A DNA stretch of 61,642 nucleotides from NCBI RefSeq assembly GCF_027922045.1, contig NZ_BSEX01000001.1, forward strand, positions 241,348 through 302,989. Direction: 5' to 3'. The translations under genes and the position numbers were made by a program. Positions 22,890 through 32,764 of this stretch are shown here, piece after piece; the first letter of the stretch is position 1, and the number at the start of each line of letters is the position of its first letter. A model generated the notes under the pieces. The model searched no databases. It was not told the origin of the DNA and saw only the letters and a program-made list of their open reading frames with translations. Source of the DNA: Microbacterium terregens. GTDB lineage: Bacteria > Pseudomonadota > Alphaproteobacteria > Sphingomonadales > Sphingomonadaceae.

Positions 22890-23459
22890 ATGCCCATGCG
22901 TCCCCTCCCCGATCTCGCCTCGCTCTCCCTCGCAGAGATTGCCCAGCTGATGGAGGAAGACCGGCTGCCGCCGGTCGAGCGCTGGAATCCGACGCATTGC
23001 GGGGACAGCGGTATGACGATCCTGCGCGACGGCCGCTGGCTTCACGAAGGCGCGCCGATCACCCGCGAATCGATGGTGCGGCTTTTCTCCACCATCCTGC
23101 GGCGCGAGCCCGACGGCAGCTACGTCTTGGTCACTCCGGTGGAAAAGCTCTCCATCGCGGTGGAGGATGCGCCGTTCGTGGCAAGCGAGCTTCGCGCCGA
23201 GGGCGAGGGCACCGAAAGCCGGCTGATCTTCCGCCTGAACACGGGGGACCTGGTGCTGGCCGACGCGGGCCATCCCCTGCGCTTCGAACAGGGCCCGGAC
23301 GGCGCCCTCCCCTATCTGCAGGTACGCGGCGGCATGGACGCGCGCATGGCGCGGCCGGTCTATTACGAGCTCGTCGAGCGCGCGCTGGCGCGTGAGGGAC
23401 AGGATCCCGTCCCCGGCGTGTGGAGCGCGGGCAGCTTCTTCCCGCTCGACGCGGCATGA
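22890..23459 (+). CDS. DUF1285 domain protein
   Basis: A 189-residue protein matching the DUF1285 layout: P-P-V-E-R-W-N-P and G-D-S-G-M-T-I near the N-terminus, W-L-H-E-G-A-P-I-T-R, F-S-T-I-L-R-R-E and V-T-P-V-E-K-L in the middle, and a final G-V-W-S-A-G-S-F-F-P-L. The structure of this family is known but its biochemical role is not. The start ATG at 22890 has GAAGG upstream. Its stop overlaps the start of the NUDIX gene (ATGA). Confidence 0.8.
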   Translation: MPMRPLPDLASLSLAEIAQLMEEDRLPPVERWNPTHCGDSGMTILRDGRWLHEGAPITRESMVRLFSTILRREPDGSYVLVTPVEKLSIAVEDAPFVASELRAEGEGTESRLIFRLNTGDLVLADAGHPLRFEQGPDGALPYLQVRGGMDARMARPVYYELVERALAREGQDPVPGVWSAGSFFPLDAA

Positions 23460-24049
23460 CGCTTGCCGAACGGCTGCGTGCCGGCCTCGCGCAGCCGGCG
23501 CAGATGCCGCTGCTGACGGGGGATTTCGACGAGGATGAAGTGGCGGCCGTCCGCTGGCGCGAGGCGGCGGTTCTGGTCGCGGTCACCGACCGGGAGGAGC
23601 CGGGCATCCTGCTGACCCAGCGGACGGCGACGCTGCGCAACCATGCCGGCCAGATCGCCTTTCCCGGCGGCCGCATCGATCCGGAAGACCCCGACGCCGT
23701 CGCCGCCGCGCTGCGCGAGGCCGAGGAAGAAGTGGCGCTGCCGCGCGAGGCCGTCGACGTGGTGGCCAGCCTCGATCGCTATCGCACCGCCACCGGCTTC
23801 ACCGTCACGCCCGTGGTGGGCGTAGTGGCGCCCGACCTGCCGCTCGCTCCCAACCCGCACGAGGTGGCCGCGGTGTTCGAGGTGCCGCTGGCCTTTCTCC
23901 TCGACGCGGCCAACCACGCCAAGGGCCACGCCACCTGGCGCGGCCGGGAACGCCATTATTACGAGATCTGGTTCGAAGGCTGGAGAATATGGGGTGCTAC
24001 GGCAGCGATGCTGGTGAACTTGTCGCGGAGGCTCGCGTGGACGGCCTGA
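23456..24049 (+). CDS. NUDIX hydrolase, probable CoA pyrophosphatase
   Basis: A 197-residue protein with the NUDIX box (G-G-x5-E-x7-R-E-x2-E-E-x-G-like): F-P-G-G-R-I-D-P-E-D followed by A-L-R-E-A-E-E-E-V. The preceding L-L-T-Q-R-T and L-R-N-H-A-G-Q-I-A-F-P-G-G segment is the UPF0035/CoA pyrophosphatase signature, pointing to hydrolysis of CoA or its oxidised forms. It is translationally coupled to the DUF1285 gene and overlaps the cca start by 13 bases, so the three genes are co-expressed. Confidence 0.87.
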   Translation: MTLAERLRAGLAQPAQMPLLTGDFDEDEVAAVRWREAAVLVAVTDREEPGILLTQRTATLRNHAGQIAFPGGRIDPEDPDAVAAALREAEEEVALPREAVDVVASLDRYRTATGFTVTPVVGVVAPDLPLAPNPHEVAAVFEVPLAFLLDAANHAKGHATWRGRERHYYEIWFEGWRIWGATAAMLVNLSRRLAWTA

Positions 24050-25245
24050 CGCTGCCTGCCGCCGATTGGCAGGACCGGCCCGGGCTCGCCGGCCTCGCGG
24101 AGGCGTTGGGCGGCGATCGCGGCGAAGCCCGCTTCGTGGGCGGCGTCGTTCGCGACACGCTGCTCGGCATCGCCGCCGCAGACCTGGACGTCGCCACCGC
24201 CCATGATCCCCAGACGGTCCTGGCGCGCCTGAAGGCCGCCGGCATTCGCGCCGTCCCGACGGGGCTTCAGCACGGCACCATCACCGCGGTGCTGGAAAGC
24301 GGCCCGGTGGAGGTCACGACCCTTCGCCGCGACGTGGCGACCGACGGACGCCACGCCACCGTCGCCTTCACCGACGACTGGCGCGAGGACGCGGTGCGGC
24401 GGGACTTCACCATGAACGCGCTCTATGCGGACATGGTCACCGGCCGGATCACCGACTATTTCGACGGCGTCGCCGATCTGCGCGCGGGTCGCGTGCGCTT
24501 CATCGGCGATCCGCTGCGCCGCATCGCCGAGGATCACCTGCGGATCCTGCGCTTCTTCCGCTTCCTCGCGCGCTTCGGCGACACGCCCGATCCGGAGGGT
24601 CTCGCCGCCTGTGTCGCGCGCGCCAACGACCTGATGGCGCTGTCCCGGGAACGGGTGGCCGACGAACTGCTCAAGCTGCTGGTGGCGCGCTCGGCCGTGG
24701 AGGTCGTCGGATTGATGCAGGCGCAGGGCATCTTCGTGCCCGTCCTGCCGGAGATCGACTCGGCCAGCGTCGCCCGGCTCGCCCGCCTGGCGGCTCGGGA
24801 GCAGGCCTGTGGCGTCGCCCCCGACGCGATCCGCCGGCTGGTCGCGCTGATCCCTGCGGAGGCGCTCGAGTCCGTCGGCGCCCGGCTCAAGCTCTCCAAC
24901 GCGCAGCGCAAGCGGCTGGCGCTGGCGGCAAGTGCCGAGGGCATCAGCTCGCCGCGCGCGCTCGCCTATCGCATCGGAACCGAAGGGGCGATCGACCGCC
25001 TGCTGCTGTCGGACGACCCTGAAGCGGCAGGCGCCGTCGCCGACCTCCTCGACTGGGTCCGCCCGCAGTTTCCGCTGACCGGCGGCGCGCTGGTCGCACG
25101 CGGCATCGGCAAGGGCCCGGACGTCGCCCGCGCCCTGCGGCGCATCGAGGATCAGTGGATTGCGGAAGGCTTCCCGGACGCCGCGCGCGTCGAGGCGCTA
25201 ACTGCGGCGGAGCTCGATCAGCGGTTGCGTTCCAGCAGCAGCTGA
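24037..25245 (+). CDS. cca: CCA tRNA nucleotidyltransferase
   Basis: A 402-residue class II nucleotidyltransferase that adds or repairs the CCA end of tRNA. It has F-V-G-G-V-V-R-D, the catalytic D-L-D-V-A-T aspartates, the R-R-D-x-T-M-N-A-L motif and I-G-D-P-L-R-R-I-A-E-D-H-L-R-I-L-R-F. An HD domain is not evident. I choose the GTG at 24037, preceded by GGAGG at good spacing, which puts the start inside the end of the NUDIX gene. Its 3' end overlaps the 3' end of the converging GGDEF-EAL gene by 28 bases. Confidence 0.9.
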   Translation: MDGLTLPAADWQDRPGLAGLAEALGGDRGEARFVGGVVRDTLLGIAAADLDVATAHDPQTVLARLKAAGIRAVPTGLQHGTITAVLESGPVEVTTLRRDVATDGRHATVAFTDDWREDAVRRDFTMNALYADMVTGRITDYFDGVADLRAGRVRFIGDPLRRIAEDHLRILRFFRFLARFGDTPDPEGLAACVARANDLMALSRERVADELLKLLVARSAVEVVGLMQAQGIFVPVLPEIDSASVARLARLAAREQACGVAPDAIRRLVALIPAEALESVGARLKLSNAQRKRLALAASAEGISSPRALAYRIGTEGAIDRLLLSDDPEAAGAVADLLDWVRPQFPLTGGALVARGIGKGPDVARALRRIEDQWIAEGFPDAARVEALTAAELDQRLRSSSS

Positions 25246-26858
25246 TAGGCACGCTCGGCATCGACCGGGCGGGCATAGAGATAGCCCTGCCCATAGTCGC
25301 AGCCGAGCGCGCCCAGCGTCTGCTCCAGCGCCTCGGTCTCGATGCCCTCGGCGGTGGTGCGCATGCCCAGCGTCTGCGCGAGGCTGAGCACCGCGCGTAC
25401 GATCGCCACCTTGTCCCGGTTCGCGAGCATTCCCGACACGAAGCTGCGGTCGATCTTGAGCAGGTCGATCGGCAGGCTCTGGAGATAGCCCAGGTTGGAA
25501 TAGCCGGTGCCGAAATCGTCCATGGCGATCGTGGTACCGAGCGCCTTGAGCGCCCGCAGCGTCTCGGCGGTGGGATCCCGGTCACTGACGATCGCGCTTT
25601 CGGTCAGCTCGATCGTCAGCCGCCGCGGCGCCAGGTTATGCGCTGCAAGCGTGCGCTCCACCAGCGCGACCACATTGTCCCGCCGCAGCTGGACGGCAGA
25701 GAGGTTGACGGCGACCGTAAGCCCGCAGCTCGCCCCGCTCACCCGGTCCCAGCCGGCCAGGGTGCGCATCGCCTCGTCCAGCGTCCAGCGGCCCATGGGC
25801 ACGATTAGTCCGGCTTCCTCGGCCACGGGAATGAACCGGGCGGGCGGGATGTCTTCCCCCGCCTCCGTCCGCCAGCGCGCCAGTGCCTCGAACGAGACGA
25901 TCCTGCCGGTCGCAAGGTCGCAGATCGGCTGGTAGTGGAGGTGCAGATTGCCGGAATCGATCGCCCGGCGCAGCTCGGTCTCGATCGAGAATTCGGCACG
26001 CATCACGTCCAGCGCCTCGGACCGGTACACCTCCGGAAGACCGGTGCGTTTGGCACGCTTCGCTGCGAACTGCGCGTGGCGGACCATGTCCTCATGATCA
26101 GCGGCCAGGCACGCGCCCAGGGCGATCCCGATCGAGCAGCCGATGCGGACCTCGAAATCCGAAAGAGTGAACGGGATCGCCAGGGCGCCACGAATCCGCT
26201 CCGCCACCTCGGTGGCGTCATCGCTACGATTGACGCCTGAGAGCAGGATCGCGAACTCGTCCCCACCGGTCCGCGCCAGCACGTCCGGCTGGCGCAACGC
26301 CCCTTTCAGGCGGCGGGCGACCGAGATGAGCAGTTCGTCTCCGACGATGCTGCCCAGGCAGGCATTGATGCGGCTGAACCGGTCGAGGTTGAGCGCGAGG
26401 ACCGCGTATTGTTCGCGCCCGCCCTTCGCCAGCACCTCCTCCAGCCGGTCCTCGAAGCCCGCGCGGTTGGGAAGTCCGGTGAGCGCGTCGATCGCCATCT
26501 CGCGCCGCAGGCTGTGCTCCGTCCGCTCCTCGGGGGTGCGGTCGATCAGCGACAGCAGGCAACGACGGGCACGCGCCCCGCTGCGCCGGGTGAGCACTAC
26601 CCGATAGTAGCGCGCATCAACCGCTTGCCCGAGCGTCCATTCGAACACGTCGCGAAGCGCATCTCCCTCGAGGAACCGGTGGATGCGCGCCCGCATGTCG
26701 CTGCAGTCCAGCGCGCCCTTGGGCCCTGCCTCGGCATCGATCTGTCGGAAGCCGCTGTTGATCCGAGAGAGGGTAACCTTGCCGTCACGGAGCGTCGCCA
26801 CCGCCGCCGGCATCGGCAGGACGTCCAGGAACGGCTCGGTCGCCAGGGATCGGCTCAT
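25218..26858 (-). CDS. GGDEF-EAL cyclic-di-GMP protein
   Basis: A 546-residue cytosolic protein. An N-terminal PAS-like region (about 15-115) is followed by a GGDEF domain with intact G-G-D-E-F at 198-202 and an EAL domain with E-A-L at 324-326. The EAL residues needed for phosphodiesterase activity appear present: V-N-L-S-A, I-E-L-T-E-S, D-D-F-G-T-G, L-K-I-D-R and A-E-G-I-E-T. It could therefore both make and degrade c-di-GMP; activity is unproven. No receiver or membrane segment is present. The ATG at 26858 follows GGAGAGGAC. Confidence 0.92.
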   Translation of the reverse strand: MSRSLATEPFLDVLPMPAAVATLRDGKVTLSRINSGFRQIDAEAGPKGALDCSDMRARIHRFLEGDALRDVFEWTLGQAVDARYYRVVLTRRSGARARRCLLSLIDRTPEERTEHSLRREMAIDALTGLPNRAGFEDRLEEVLAKGGREQYAVLALNLDRFSRINACLGSIVGDELLISVARRLKGALRQPDVLARTGGDEFAILLSGVNRSDDATEVAERIRGALAIPFTLSDFEVRIGCSIGIALGACLAADHEDMVRHAQFAAKRAKRTGLPEVYRSEALDVMRAEFSIETELRRAIDSGNLHLHYQPICDLATGRIVSFEALARWRTEAGEDIPPARFIPVAEEAGLIVPMGRWTLDEAMRTLAGWDRVSGASCGLTVAVNLSAVQLRRDNVVALVERTLAAHNLAPRRLTIELTESAIVSDRDPTAETLRALKALGTTIAMDDFGTGYSNLGYLQSLPIDLLKIDRSFVSGMLANRDKVAIVRAVLSLAQTLGMRTTAEGIETEALEQTLGALGCDYGQGYLYARPVDAERAYQLLLERNR

Positions 26859-26980
26859 GTCCTCTCCGGAAGGACCCGGGTTTCCGGCATCCTCGTGTGC
26901 GCTAGATCGCCGTTGCGAAAGCAGTACCATCCAGTCCGGATTAGGTCCGGTGCGTTAATGCTGCGTTTCGAACGATCGTC

Positions 26981-29230
26981 TCAGTCGAAGCGGTTGTCGC
27001 GCGGGAAGCCGGTCGGCGGCATGCGCCCCGCAGCACCGCGCGCTGCGCGCCACGGGCTCAGGTCGGCCTCGGTGCGCACCCGGCCGGTCTCGCCACCCAT
27101 CGTCCAGCTGAGCCCGTCCGCGAAGCGCAGGGTGCGAACGTCGGACAGGCCTCCATCGCGGAAGCGCTGGAGCTGCACGCCCTGCCCGCGCGCGAGTTCG
27201 GCCACCTCCGCCAGCGGAAACACCACCAGCTTCCGATTGTCGCCGATCGCCGCGACATAGTCGTCGTCGGGCGCGATCGGTCGGATGACGCGCAAGCGCG
27301 CACCCGGGCGCGGCGTCATCACCTGCTTCCCCTTGCGGGTTTCGGCGATCACGTCGGCGATCCGGACGATGAAACCGCGCCCGTCGCTCGCCGCCAGCAG
27401 CAAGCGGTCCGACTGCGCCGCCCGCAGGAAGCCCGCGATCTCGGCATCGCCGTCCATGTCCACCATCGCGCGCACCGGCTCGCCGAACCCACGCCCGCCC
27501 GGCAGCTTGTCGGCGCCCAGCGTGTAGAAGCGCCCCGCGTCGGTCGCGAGCAGAAGTTTGTCGGTGGTATGGGCGTGGAACGCGAACAGCGGGCCGTCGC
27601 CTTCCTTGAACTTCAGCGTCTCGGCCGCCGCCAGGTCGTTGTGTCCCTTGAGCGCACGGATCCAGCCGCGCCGCGACAGCACGACGGTGATCGGCTCGCG
27701 CTCGATCATCGCTTCCAGCGGGATTTCGCGTGCGGGCGCGGCCTCTTCCACGCTGGTGCGGCGCTTGCCGAGCGCGGTCTCGGGACCATAGCGATCGCGC
27801 AGCTTCGCCATGTCGCGCTTCAGCCGCGTGCGCTGGCGCGCCTCGGAGCCGAGCAGCAGCGTCAGCTCCGCCTTTTCCTTCTCCAGCTCGCCGCGTTCGC
27901 GCCGCAGCTCCATCTCCTCGAGCCGGCGCAGCGACCGCAGCCGCATGTTCAGGATCGCCTCGGCCTGGCGGTCGGTGAGCTGGAACTCGGCCATCATCAC
28001 CGCCTTCGGCTCGTCCTCGGTGCGGATGATCTCGATCACCCGGTCGAGGTTGAGGAAGGCGATGATATAGCCGTCGAGCAGTTCCAGCCGGTCGGCGATC
28101 TTGGCCAGGCGATGTTCGGAGCGGCGGCGGAGCACCACGAACTGGTGGTCGACCCAGGCCCGGAGCACCTCGCGCAAACTCATCACCCGCGGCGTGCGCG
28201 TCGCGTCGAGCACGTTGAGGTTCAGCGGCACGCGCGTTTCCAGGTCGGTGAGCCGGAACAGCCCGTCCATCAGCGTCGCGGGGTCCACCGTGCGGCTGCG
28301 CGGCTCCAGCACAACCCGAATCTCGGCGTCCGATTCGTCGCGAATGTCGCTGAGGATCGGCAGCTTCTTGTCGTTGATGAGCGTCGCGACCTGCTCGATC
28401 AGCTTGCCCTTGGCGACGCCGTACGGAATTTCGCTCACGACGATGCGGAAGCCGCCACCCTTCTCGCGCTCCACGTCCCAGCGCGCGCGCACGCGAAAGC
28501 CGCCGCGGCCGGTGGCATAGGCCTCGGCGATGGCGGCAGGGGGATCGACGACAATACCGCCGGTCGGAAAATCCGGCCCCTTCACATGACCCAGCACTGC
28601 CACGTCGTCCGCCTCCGGCTGGTCGATCAGCATGGCGGCGGCGTCGAACAGCTCGGCGGCATTGTGGGGCGGGATGGACGTCGCCATGCCCACCGCGATG
28701 CCGGCGGCGCCATTGGCGAGCAGGTTCGGGAACAGGCCCGGGAACAGCTCGGGCTCCTGCTCCTCGCCATTGTAGGTGGGGCGGAAATCGACCGCGTCCT
28801 CGTCCAGGCCCGCCATCAGGTCGATCGCGACCTGGGTCAGCCGCGCCTCGGTGTAGCGATAGGCAGCGGCATTATCGCCGTCGATGTTGCCGAAGTTGCC
28901 CTGCCCGTCGACCAGCGGATAGCGGAGCGCGAAGTCCTGCGCGAGCCGGACCATCGCGTCATAGACGGACTGGTCGCCGTGCGGGTGGTACTTACCGATG
29001 ACGTCGCCGACGACGCGCGCGCACTTCTTGTAGCCCGCCGCCGGATCCAGCCGCAGCAGCCGCATCGCCCAAAGCAGCCGGCGGTGCACCGGCTTCAGCC
29101 CGTCGCGAAGATCGGGCAGCGAGCGCGCGGTGATGGTGGAGAGCGCATAGACGAGGTAGCGCTCGGACAGGGCACTGTCGAACGGTGCATCGACGATCGC
29201 GTCGAACGGGTCCTTAAAGTCGGTCGCCAT
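26981..29230 (-). CDS. parC: DNA topoisomerase IV subunit A
   Basis: A 749-residue type IIA topoisomerase subunit. Motifs: [15 protein letters not shown] near residue 87, the active-site tyrosine in A-Y-R-Y-T-E-A-R and [10 protein letters not shown]. The C-terminal domain is beta-propeller-like but lacks a clear GyrA box, which together with its length favours ParC over GyrA. The frame stays open far upstream, but family sequence begins at M-A-T-D-F at 29230. It is divergent from purC. Confidence 0.92.
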   Translation of the reverse strand: MATDFKDPFDAIVDAPFDSALSERYLVYALSTITARSLPDLRDGLKPVHRRLLWAMRLLRLDPAAGYKKCARVVGDVIGKYHPHGDQSVYDAMVRLAQDFALRYPLVDGQGNFGNIDGDNAAAYRYTEARLTQVAIDLMAGLDEDAVDFRPTYNGEEQEPELFPGLFPNLLANGAAGIAVGMATSIPPHNAAELFDAAAMLIDQPEADDVAVLGHVKGPDFPTGGIVVDPPAAIAEAYATGRGGFRVRARWDVEREKGGGFRIVVSEIPYGVAKGKLIEQVATLINDKKLPILSDIRDESDAEIRVVLEPRSRTVDPATLMDGLFRLTDLETRVPLNLNVLDATRTPRVMSLREVLRAWVDHQFVVLRRRSEHRLAKIADRLELLDGYIIAFLNLDRVIEIIRTEDEPKAVMMAEFQLTDRQAEAILNMRLRSLRRLEEMELRRERGELEKEKAELTLLLGSEARQRTRLKRDMAKLRDRYGPETALGKRRTSVEEAAPAREIPLEAMIEREPITVVLSRRGWIRALKGHNDLAAAETLKFKEGDGPLFAFHAHTTDKLLLATDAGRFYTLGADKLPGGRGFGEPVRAMVDMDGDAEIAGFLRAAQSDRLLLAASDGRGFIVRIADVIAETRKGKQVMTPRPGARLRVIRPIAPDDDYVAAIGDNRKLVVFPLAEVAELARGQGVQLQRFRDGGLSDVRTLRFADGLSWTMGGETGRVRTEADLSPWRAARGAAGRMPPTGFPRDNRFD

Positions 29231-29435
29231 CGCCACCGCGGATAGCAGGCGCGCGCCTTGTTCCACAACCGTTCCGTGTACCCGCGCCCGCTTTCGGCAG
29301 ACCGCGCTCGTCCGCGTCGCGACGCACGCCTGATTGCGACGCCCGGCCCTCTTCGCTATAGGCGCCGCCATCCCGCCCCGGCAGCACGCAAGCGCGCGCG
29401 CTTCCGGGGCCGATCGTTTTGGAAGGGTTCCGCAC

Positions 29436-30215
29436 ATGGCTCGCCGCCGCCAGATCTACGAGGGCAAGGCCAAGATCCTGTACGAGGGCCCCGAGCCCGG
29501 CACGTTGATCCAGTATTTCAAGGACGACGCGACCGCGTTCAATGCCCAGAAGAAGGGCACGATCAACGGCAAGGGCGTGCTCAACAACCGCATCTCCGAG
29601 CACATCTTCACGCTGCTCGGCCAGATCGGCGTGCCGACCCACTTCATCCGCCGCCTCAACATGCGCGAGCAGCTGATCCGCCAGGTCGAGATCGTGCCGA
29701 TCGAGGTCGTGGTGCGCAATGTCGTCGCTGGATCGCTGTCGAAGCGCCTCGGCATCGAGGAAGGGCAGCAGCTGCCCCGCACCATCGTCGAATATTACTA
29801 CAAGGACGATGCGCTCGGCGACCCGATGGTCACCGACGAGCATATCCTTGCGTTCGGCTGGGCCGCGCAGGACGAGCTGCACGACATGGCCGACATGGCG
29901 ATTCGCGTGAACGACTTCCTGGCCGGCCTGTTCGCCGGGATCGGCATCCGCCTGGTCGACTTCAAGCTCGAGTTCGGCCGCATTTGGGAAAACGACTTCA
30001 GCCGGATCATCCTGGCCGACGAGATCAGCCCCGATGGCTGCCGCCTGTGGGACATGGTCACCAACGAGAAGCTCGACAAGGATCGCTTCCGTCGCGACCT
30101 GGGCGGCGAGGTCGAGGCCTATCAGGAGGTCGCACGCCGGCTGGGCCTGCTTCCCGAGGGCGGCGACACCGCCGTGCTCGACATGGAAACCCATCGCAAG
30201 AAGCGCGGCCGCTAA
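29436..30215 (+). CDS. purC: Phosphoribosylaminoimidazole-succinocarboxamide synthase
   Basis: A 259-residue enzyme of purine synthesis, joining CAIR with aspartate. It shows I-Y-E-G-K-A-K near the N-terminus, [11 protein letters not shown], the K-D-D-A-L-G-D-P segment and I-L-A-D-E-I-S-P-D. The ATG at 29436 is where family homology begins. It heads the purC-purS-purQ run; purL is outside the window. Confidence 0.95.
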   Translation: MARRRQIYEGKAKILYEGPEPGTLIQYFKDDATAFNAQKKGTINGKGVLNNRISEHIFTLLGQIGVPTHFIRRLNMREQLIRQVEIVPIEVVVRNVVAGSLSKRLGIEEGQQLPRTIVEYYYKDDALGDPMVTDEHILAFGWAAQDELHDMADMAIRVNDFLAGLFAGIGIRLVDFKLEFGRIWENDFSRIILADEISPDGCRLWDMVTNEKLDKDRFRRDLGGEVEAYQEVARRLGLLPEGGDTAVLDMETHRKKRGR

Positions 30216-30224
30216 GCCCTTTGC

Positions 30225-30260
30225 GCCCCGGCAGCGCTTGCCTGGCAGGCACGCCGGGGC
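30225..30260 (+). other. Stem-loop between purC and purS
   Basis: An 8-base inverted repeat (GCCCCGGC / GCCGGGGC) with a 20-base loop lies just past the purC stop. Without a T-tract it may pause, attenuate or stabilise the transcript rather than end it. No purine riboswitch pattern was seen. Confidence 0.3.
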
Positions 30261-30307
30261 CATAGGCGCCCGCAACCACACCACTCCAAGCATTGCCCCG
30301 AGGTCCC

Positions 30308-30550
30308 ATGAAACTCCGCATCATCGTGACGCTCAAGAACGGGGTGCTCGACCCGCAGGGCAAGGCGATCCAGCACGCGCTGGGCTCGCTCGGCTTTGAC
30401 GGCGTCGCCGATGCCCGCGTCGGCAAGCTGATCGAGCTGGAGGTCGCCGACGACACCAGCGACGAGGCCGTCGACCAGATGTGCCGCAAGCTGCTCGCCA
30501 ACACGGTGATCGAGAACTACCGCATCGAGCGCCAGGACGGCGTCGCGTGA
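30308..30550 (+). CDS. purS: Phosphoribosylformylglycinamidine synthase subunit PurS
   Basis: An 80-residue subunit with [10 protein letters not shown], the [12 protein letters not shown] motif and [11 protein letters not shown]. It bridges PurQ and PurL in the three-part FGAM synthase. The start at 30308 is favoured over an in-frame ATG 15 bases earlier. The stop overlaps the purQ GTG (GTGA). Confidence 0.93.
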   Translation: MKLRIIVTLKNGVLDPQGKAIQHALGSLGFDGVADARVGKLIELEVADDTSDEAVDQMCRKLLANTVIENYRIERQDGVA

Positions 30551-31212
30551 AGACCGCAGTCGTCGTCTTCCCCGGCTCGAACTGCGATCGCGACATCGCG
30601 GTCGCACTCGAACAGGTGACCGGCCAGGCGCCGGCGATGGTGTGGCACGGCGACACCGATCTGCCGGACGGCATCGGCCTGGTCGCTGTTCCCGGCGGCT
30701 TCTCCTATGGCGACTATCTGCGCTCCGGCGCGATCGCCGCGCGATCCCCCGTGATGCGCGCCGTGGTCGAGGCCGCGGGTCGCGGCCTGCCGGTGCTAGG
30801 CATCTGCAACGGTTTCCAGATCCTCACCGAAACCGGCCTGCTGCCCGGCGCGCTGATGCGCAACGCCCGGCTGAACTTCGTGTGCCGCGACGCGCCGCTG
30901 ACCGTCGCCAACGCGACCTCGCGCTTCACCCGCGGCTATAGCGAAGGCGAGACGGTGACGATCCCGGTCGCGCACCACGACGGCAACTATTTCGCCGACG
31001 AAGAGACGCTCGACCGCTTGGAGGGCGAGGGCCAGGTCGCGTTCCGCTATGCCGGCGTCGTCAACGGTTCGGCGCGCGATATTGCCGGCGTGCTCAATGC
31101 CCAGGGCAACGTGCTCGGCATGATGCCGCACCCCGAGCGCCGCATCGAAGCCGCGCACGGCGGCACCGACGGCCGCCGCCTGTTCGAGGGACTGGTCGAA
31201 GCGCTCGCCTGA
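30547..31212 (+). CDS. purQ: Phosphoribosylformylglycinamidine synthase subunit PurQ (glutaminase)
   Basis: A 221-residue class I glutamine amidotransferase. The nucleophile is Cys87 in L-G-I-C-N-G-F-Q, with the His-Glu pair in M-M-P-H-P-E-R; the N-terminus has F-P-G-S-N-C-D-R-D. It supplies ammonia to PurL. Starts with GTG overlapping the purS stop. Confidence 0.95.
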   Translation: MKTAVVVFPGSNCDRDIAVALEQVTGQAPAMVWHGDTDLPDGIGLVAVPGGFSYGDYLRSGAIAARSPVMRAVVEAAGRGLPVLGICNGFQILTETGLLPGALMRNARLNFVCRDAPLTVANATSRFTRGYSEGETVTIPVAHHDGNYFADEETLDRLEGEGQVAFRYAGVVNGSARDIAGVLNAQGNVLGMMPHPERRIEAAHGGTDGRRLFEGLVEALA

Positions 31213-31227
31213 GCGGGCGCTTCCCCC

Positions 31228-31950
31228 TCACGCCTTCAGCCGGAACGGCGAGAAGTTCGTTCCCCGGTCGAACACGTCCACGCCCTCGGCCCGCTTGAGC
31301 CGGTTAACCACCGCATAGGTGACCGGCGTCAGCACCACTTCCCAGCCGACCTTGAGCGCCCAGTTGGTCGCCATCACCGTCAGAACCTGGCTGGTCGGCC
31401 ACACGCCCAGGAACGCGGCCGGATAAAAGATCAGGCTGTCCGCCCCCTCCCCCACGATCGTCGAGCCGATGGTGCGCGCCCACAGCATCCGCCCCTCGGT
31501 CAGCAGCTTCATCTTCGCCATAACATAGGCGTTGACCAGCTCGCCCACCCAGAACGCCGCGACCGAGGCGAAGACGATCCGCGGCACCTGCCCGAACACC
31601 GCCTCATAGGCGCGCTGCCCCTCCCAGCCGGGCGCGGGCGGCAGCGCCACCACCACGGCCGACATCAGCGCCATGAACAGCACCGCGGCAAACCCCGCCC
31701 ACACGCATCGCCGCGCCCGCGCGAAGCCATAGACCTCGGTCAGCACATCGCCGAGCACATAGGAAATCGGGAAGAACAGGATGCCCGCGCCGAACACGAA
31801 GCCGCCGAGCGGCCCCTCCCCGCCAATCGTCGCGACCTTGCCCGCCCCCAGCACGTTCGAGAGCAGCAGGATGGCGACAAAGGCGGCCATCGCGAAGTCG
31901 TAGAAGCGGAAACCGGACACGCTGCGCGCGTCCGCGGGTGCCGGCGTCAT
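31228..31950 (-). CDS. Queuosine precursor transporter (YhhQ/VUT family)
   Basis: A 240-residue inner-membrane protein with about six hydrophobic segments. Family marks are L-L-S-N-V-L-G near residue 30, the F-P-I-S-Y-V-L-G-D-V-L-T-E-V-Y-G-F segment, and a late S-L-I-F-Y-P-A-A-F. The family imports queuine or preQ precursors for tRNA modification. It converges with purQ (15-base gap). A tRNA-Arg gene lies upstream on the other strand. Confidence 0.86.
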   Translation of the reverse strand: MTPAPADARSVSGFRFYDFAMAAFVAILLLSNVLGAGKVATIGGEGPLGGFVFGAGILFFPISYVLGDVLTEVYGFARARRCVWAGFAAVLFMALMSAVVVALPPAPGWEGQRAYEAVFGQVPRIVFASVAAFWVGELVNAYVMAKMKLLTEGRMLWARTIGSTIVGEGADSLIFYPAAFLGVWPTSQVLTVMATNWALKVGWEVVLTPVTYAVVNRLKRAEGVDVFDRGTNFSPFRLKA

Positions 31951-32035
31951 GCTGCCCCTCTCTCCAGAAACGGGATGGCGCGGTTATGAGGACGGTTCCG
32001 CTTCGGCGCAATGCGCGCTAACGGAACGCGTGCGT

Positions 32036-32112
32036 GCGCCCGTAGCTCAGTTGGATAGAGCACGAGCCTTCTAAGCTTGGGGCCGCTGGTTCGAATCCAG
32101 CCGGGCGCACCA
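32036..32112 (+). tRNA. tRNA-Arg (anticodon TCT)
   Basis: A full cloverleaf can be folded: acceptor GCGCCCG with CGGGCGC, D arm GCTC/GAGC, anticodon stem CGAGC/GCTTG with loop CTTCTAA, T arm GCTGG-TTCGAAT-CCAGC, discriminator A and an encoded CCA. The anticodon TCT reads AGA and AGG arginine codons, which are rare in this GC-rich genome. Ends match the acceptor pairing exactly. No integrase or direct repeat is seen beside it. Confidence 0.96.
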
Positions 32113-32123
32113 ACGACTCCCCC

Positions 32124-32708
32124 TCAGCGCAGCGCGACCGCCTGGCCGGCGAAATCCTCGGCCAGCACCTGCTCGATCGGGCGCGCGATCCCGCGCGTCA
32201 GCGCCTGCGGCAGGGTGACGCGAAAGCCGCGCTCCACCAGTCCGTCGATCGCCCAGCGCACGCAATAGTCGGCAGCCACCCCGATCACCACGGCGTCCCC
32301 CACACCCCGCGCCCGCAGGTCCCGGAAGAACGCGTCCCGGTCCGCGGACACGCCCTCGCGCATCGGCTCGACGCGAAGACCCGGCTCCTCCCACATGGCG
32401 AACACGCCCTTTTCCAGCCGATAGGTCCGGATCGCCGGATCCACCACCTCGGGATCAAGCACATTCTGCCAGCCCGGCGTCTCGCGCACGCAGTGGATCG
32501 GGAACTGCTGCGCCTCGGGCAAGCTCGGGTAGGTGTCGGCGAAATGGGTATCGAAGGTGAAGAGCACCGCAGCGATCTCCTCCGGCGCAAGCGAGGCCAG
32601 CCACTCGGCCATCGGTGCAGCCAAGGCATCGGCGCCCGCAACGGCCAGGGCGCCGTCCGGGTTCATGAAATCCGCCTGGGTGTCGACCACCACCACGACT
32701 TTCTTCAC
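32124..32708 (-). CDS. Isochorismatase-family cysteine hydrolase (nicotinamidase-like)
   Basis: A 194-residue protein with the family catalytic triad: Asp in V-V-V-D-T-Q-A-D-F near residue 9, Lys in L-E-K-G-V-F, and Cys in A-A-D-Y-C-V-R-W. These enzymes hydrolyse nicotinamide or related amides. D-T-Q-x-D-F and the downstream H-C-V segment favour nicotinamidase (pncA-like), but other amidases share them. Start is GTG at 32708 after GAGGAGAAGG; the frame itself runs much farther upstream. It ends close to the tRNA-Arg gene on the other strand and lies just past ada. Confidence 0.8.
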   Translation of the reverse strand: MKKVVVVVDTQADFMNPDGALAVAGADALAAPMAEWLASLAPEEIAAVLFTFDTHFADTYPSLPEAQQFPIHCVRETPGWQNVLDPEVVDPAIRTYRLEKGVFAMWEEPGLRVEPMREGVSADRDAFFRDLRARGVGDAVVIGVAADYCVRWAIDGLVERGFRVTLPQALTRGIARPIEQVLAEDFAGQAVALR

Positions 32709-32764
32709 GGCCTTCTCCTCACGTCTGGGTGTCGCGCACGCCGTCGTCCCGCAGCGCCGGCCGG

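Noticed and set aside
25218..26858. GGDEF-EAL protein as the missing output of the Wsp-like system
   Set aside because: It has no receiver domain for CheA to phosphorylate and lies about 10 kb away in an unrelated neighbourhood, so it cannot be assigned as the direct output.
27569..29245. 558-codon plus-strand frame opposite parC
   Set aside because: Shadow of parC in a GC-rich region; no ribosome site and no domain features.
32036..32112. tRNA-Arg as an integration site for a mobile element
   Set aside because: No integrase, no repeated tRNA 3' end and only ordinary chromosomal genes on both sides.
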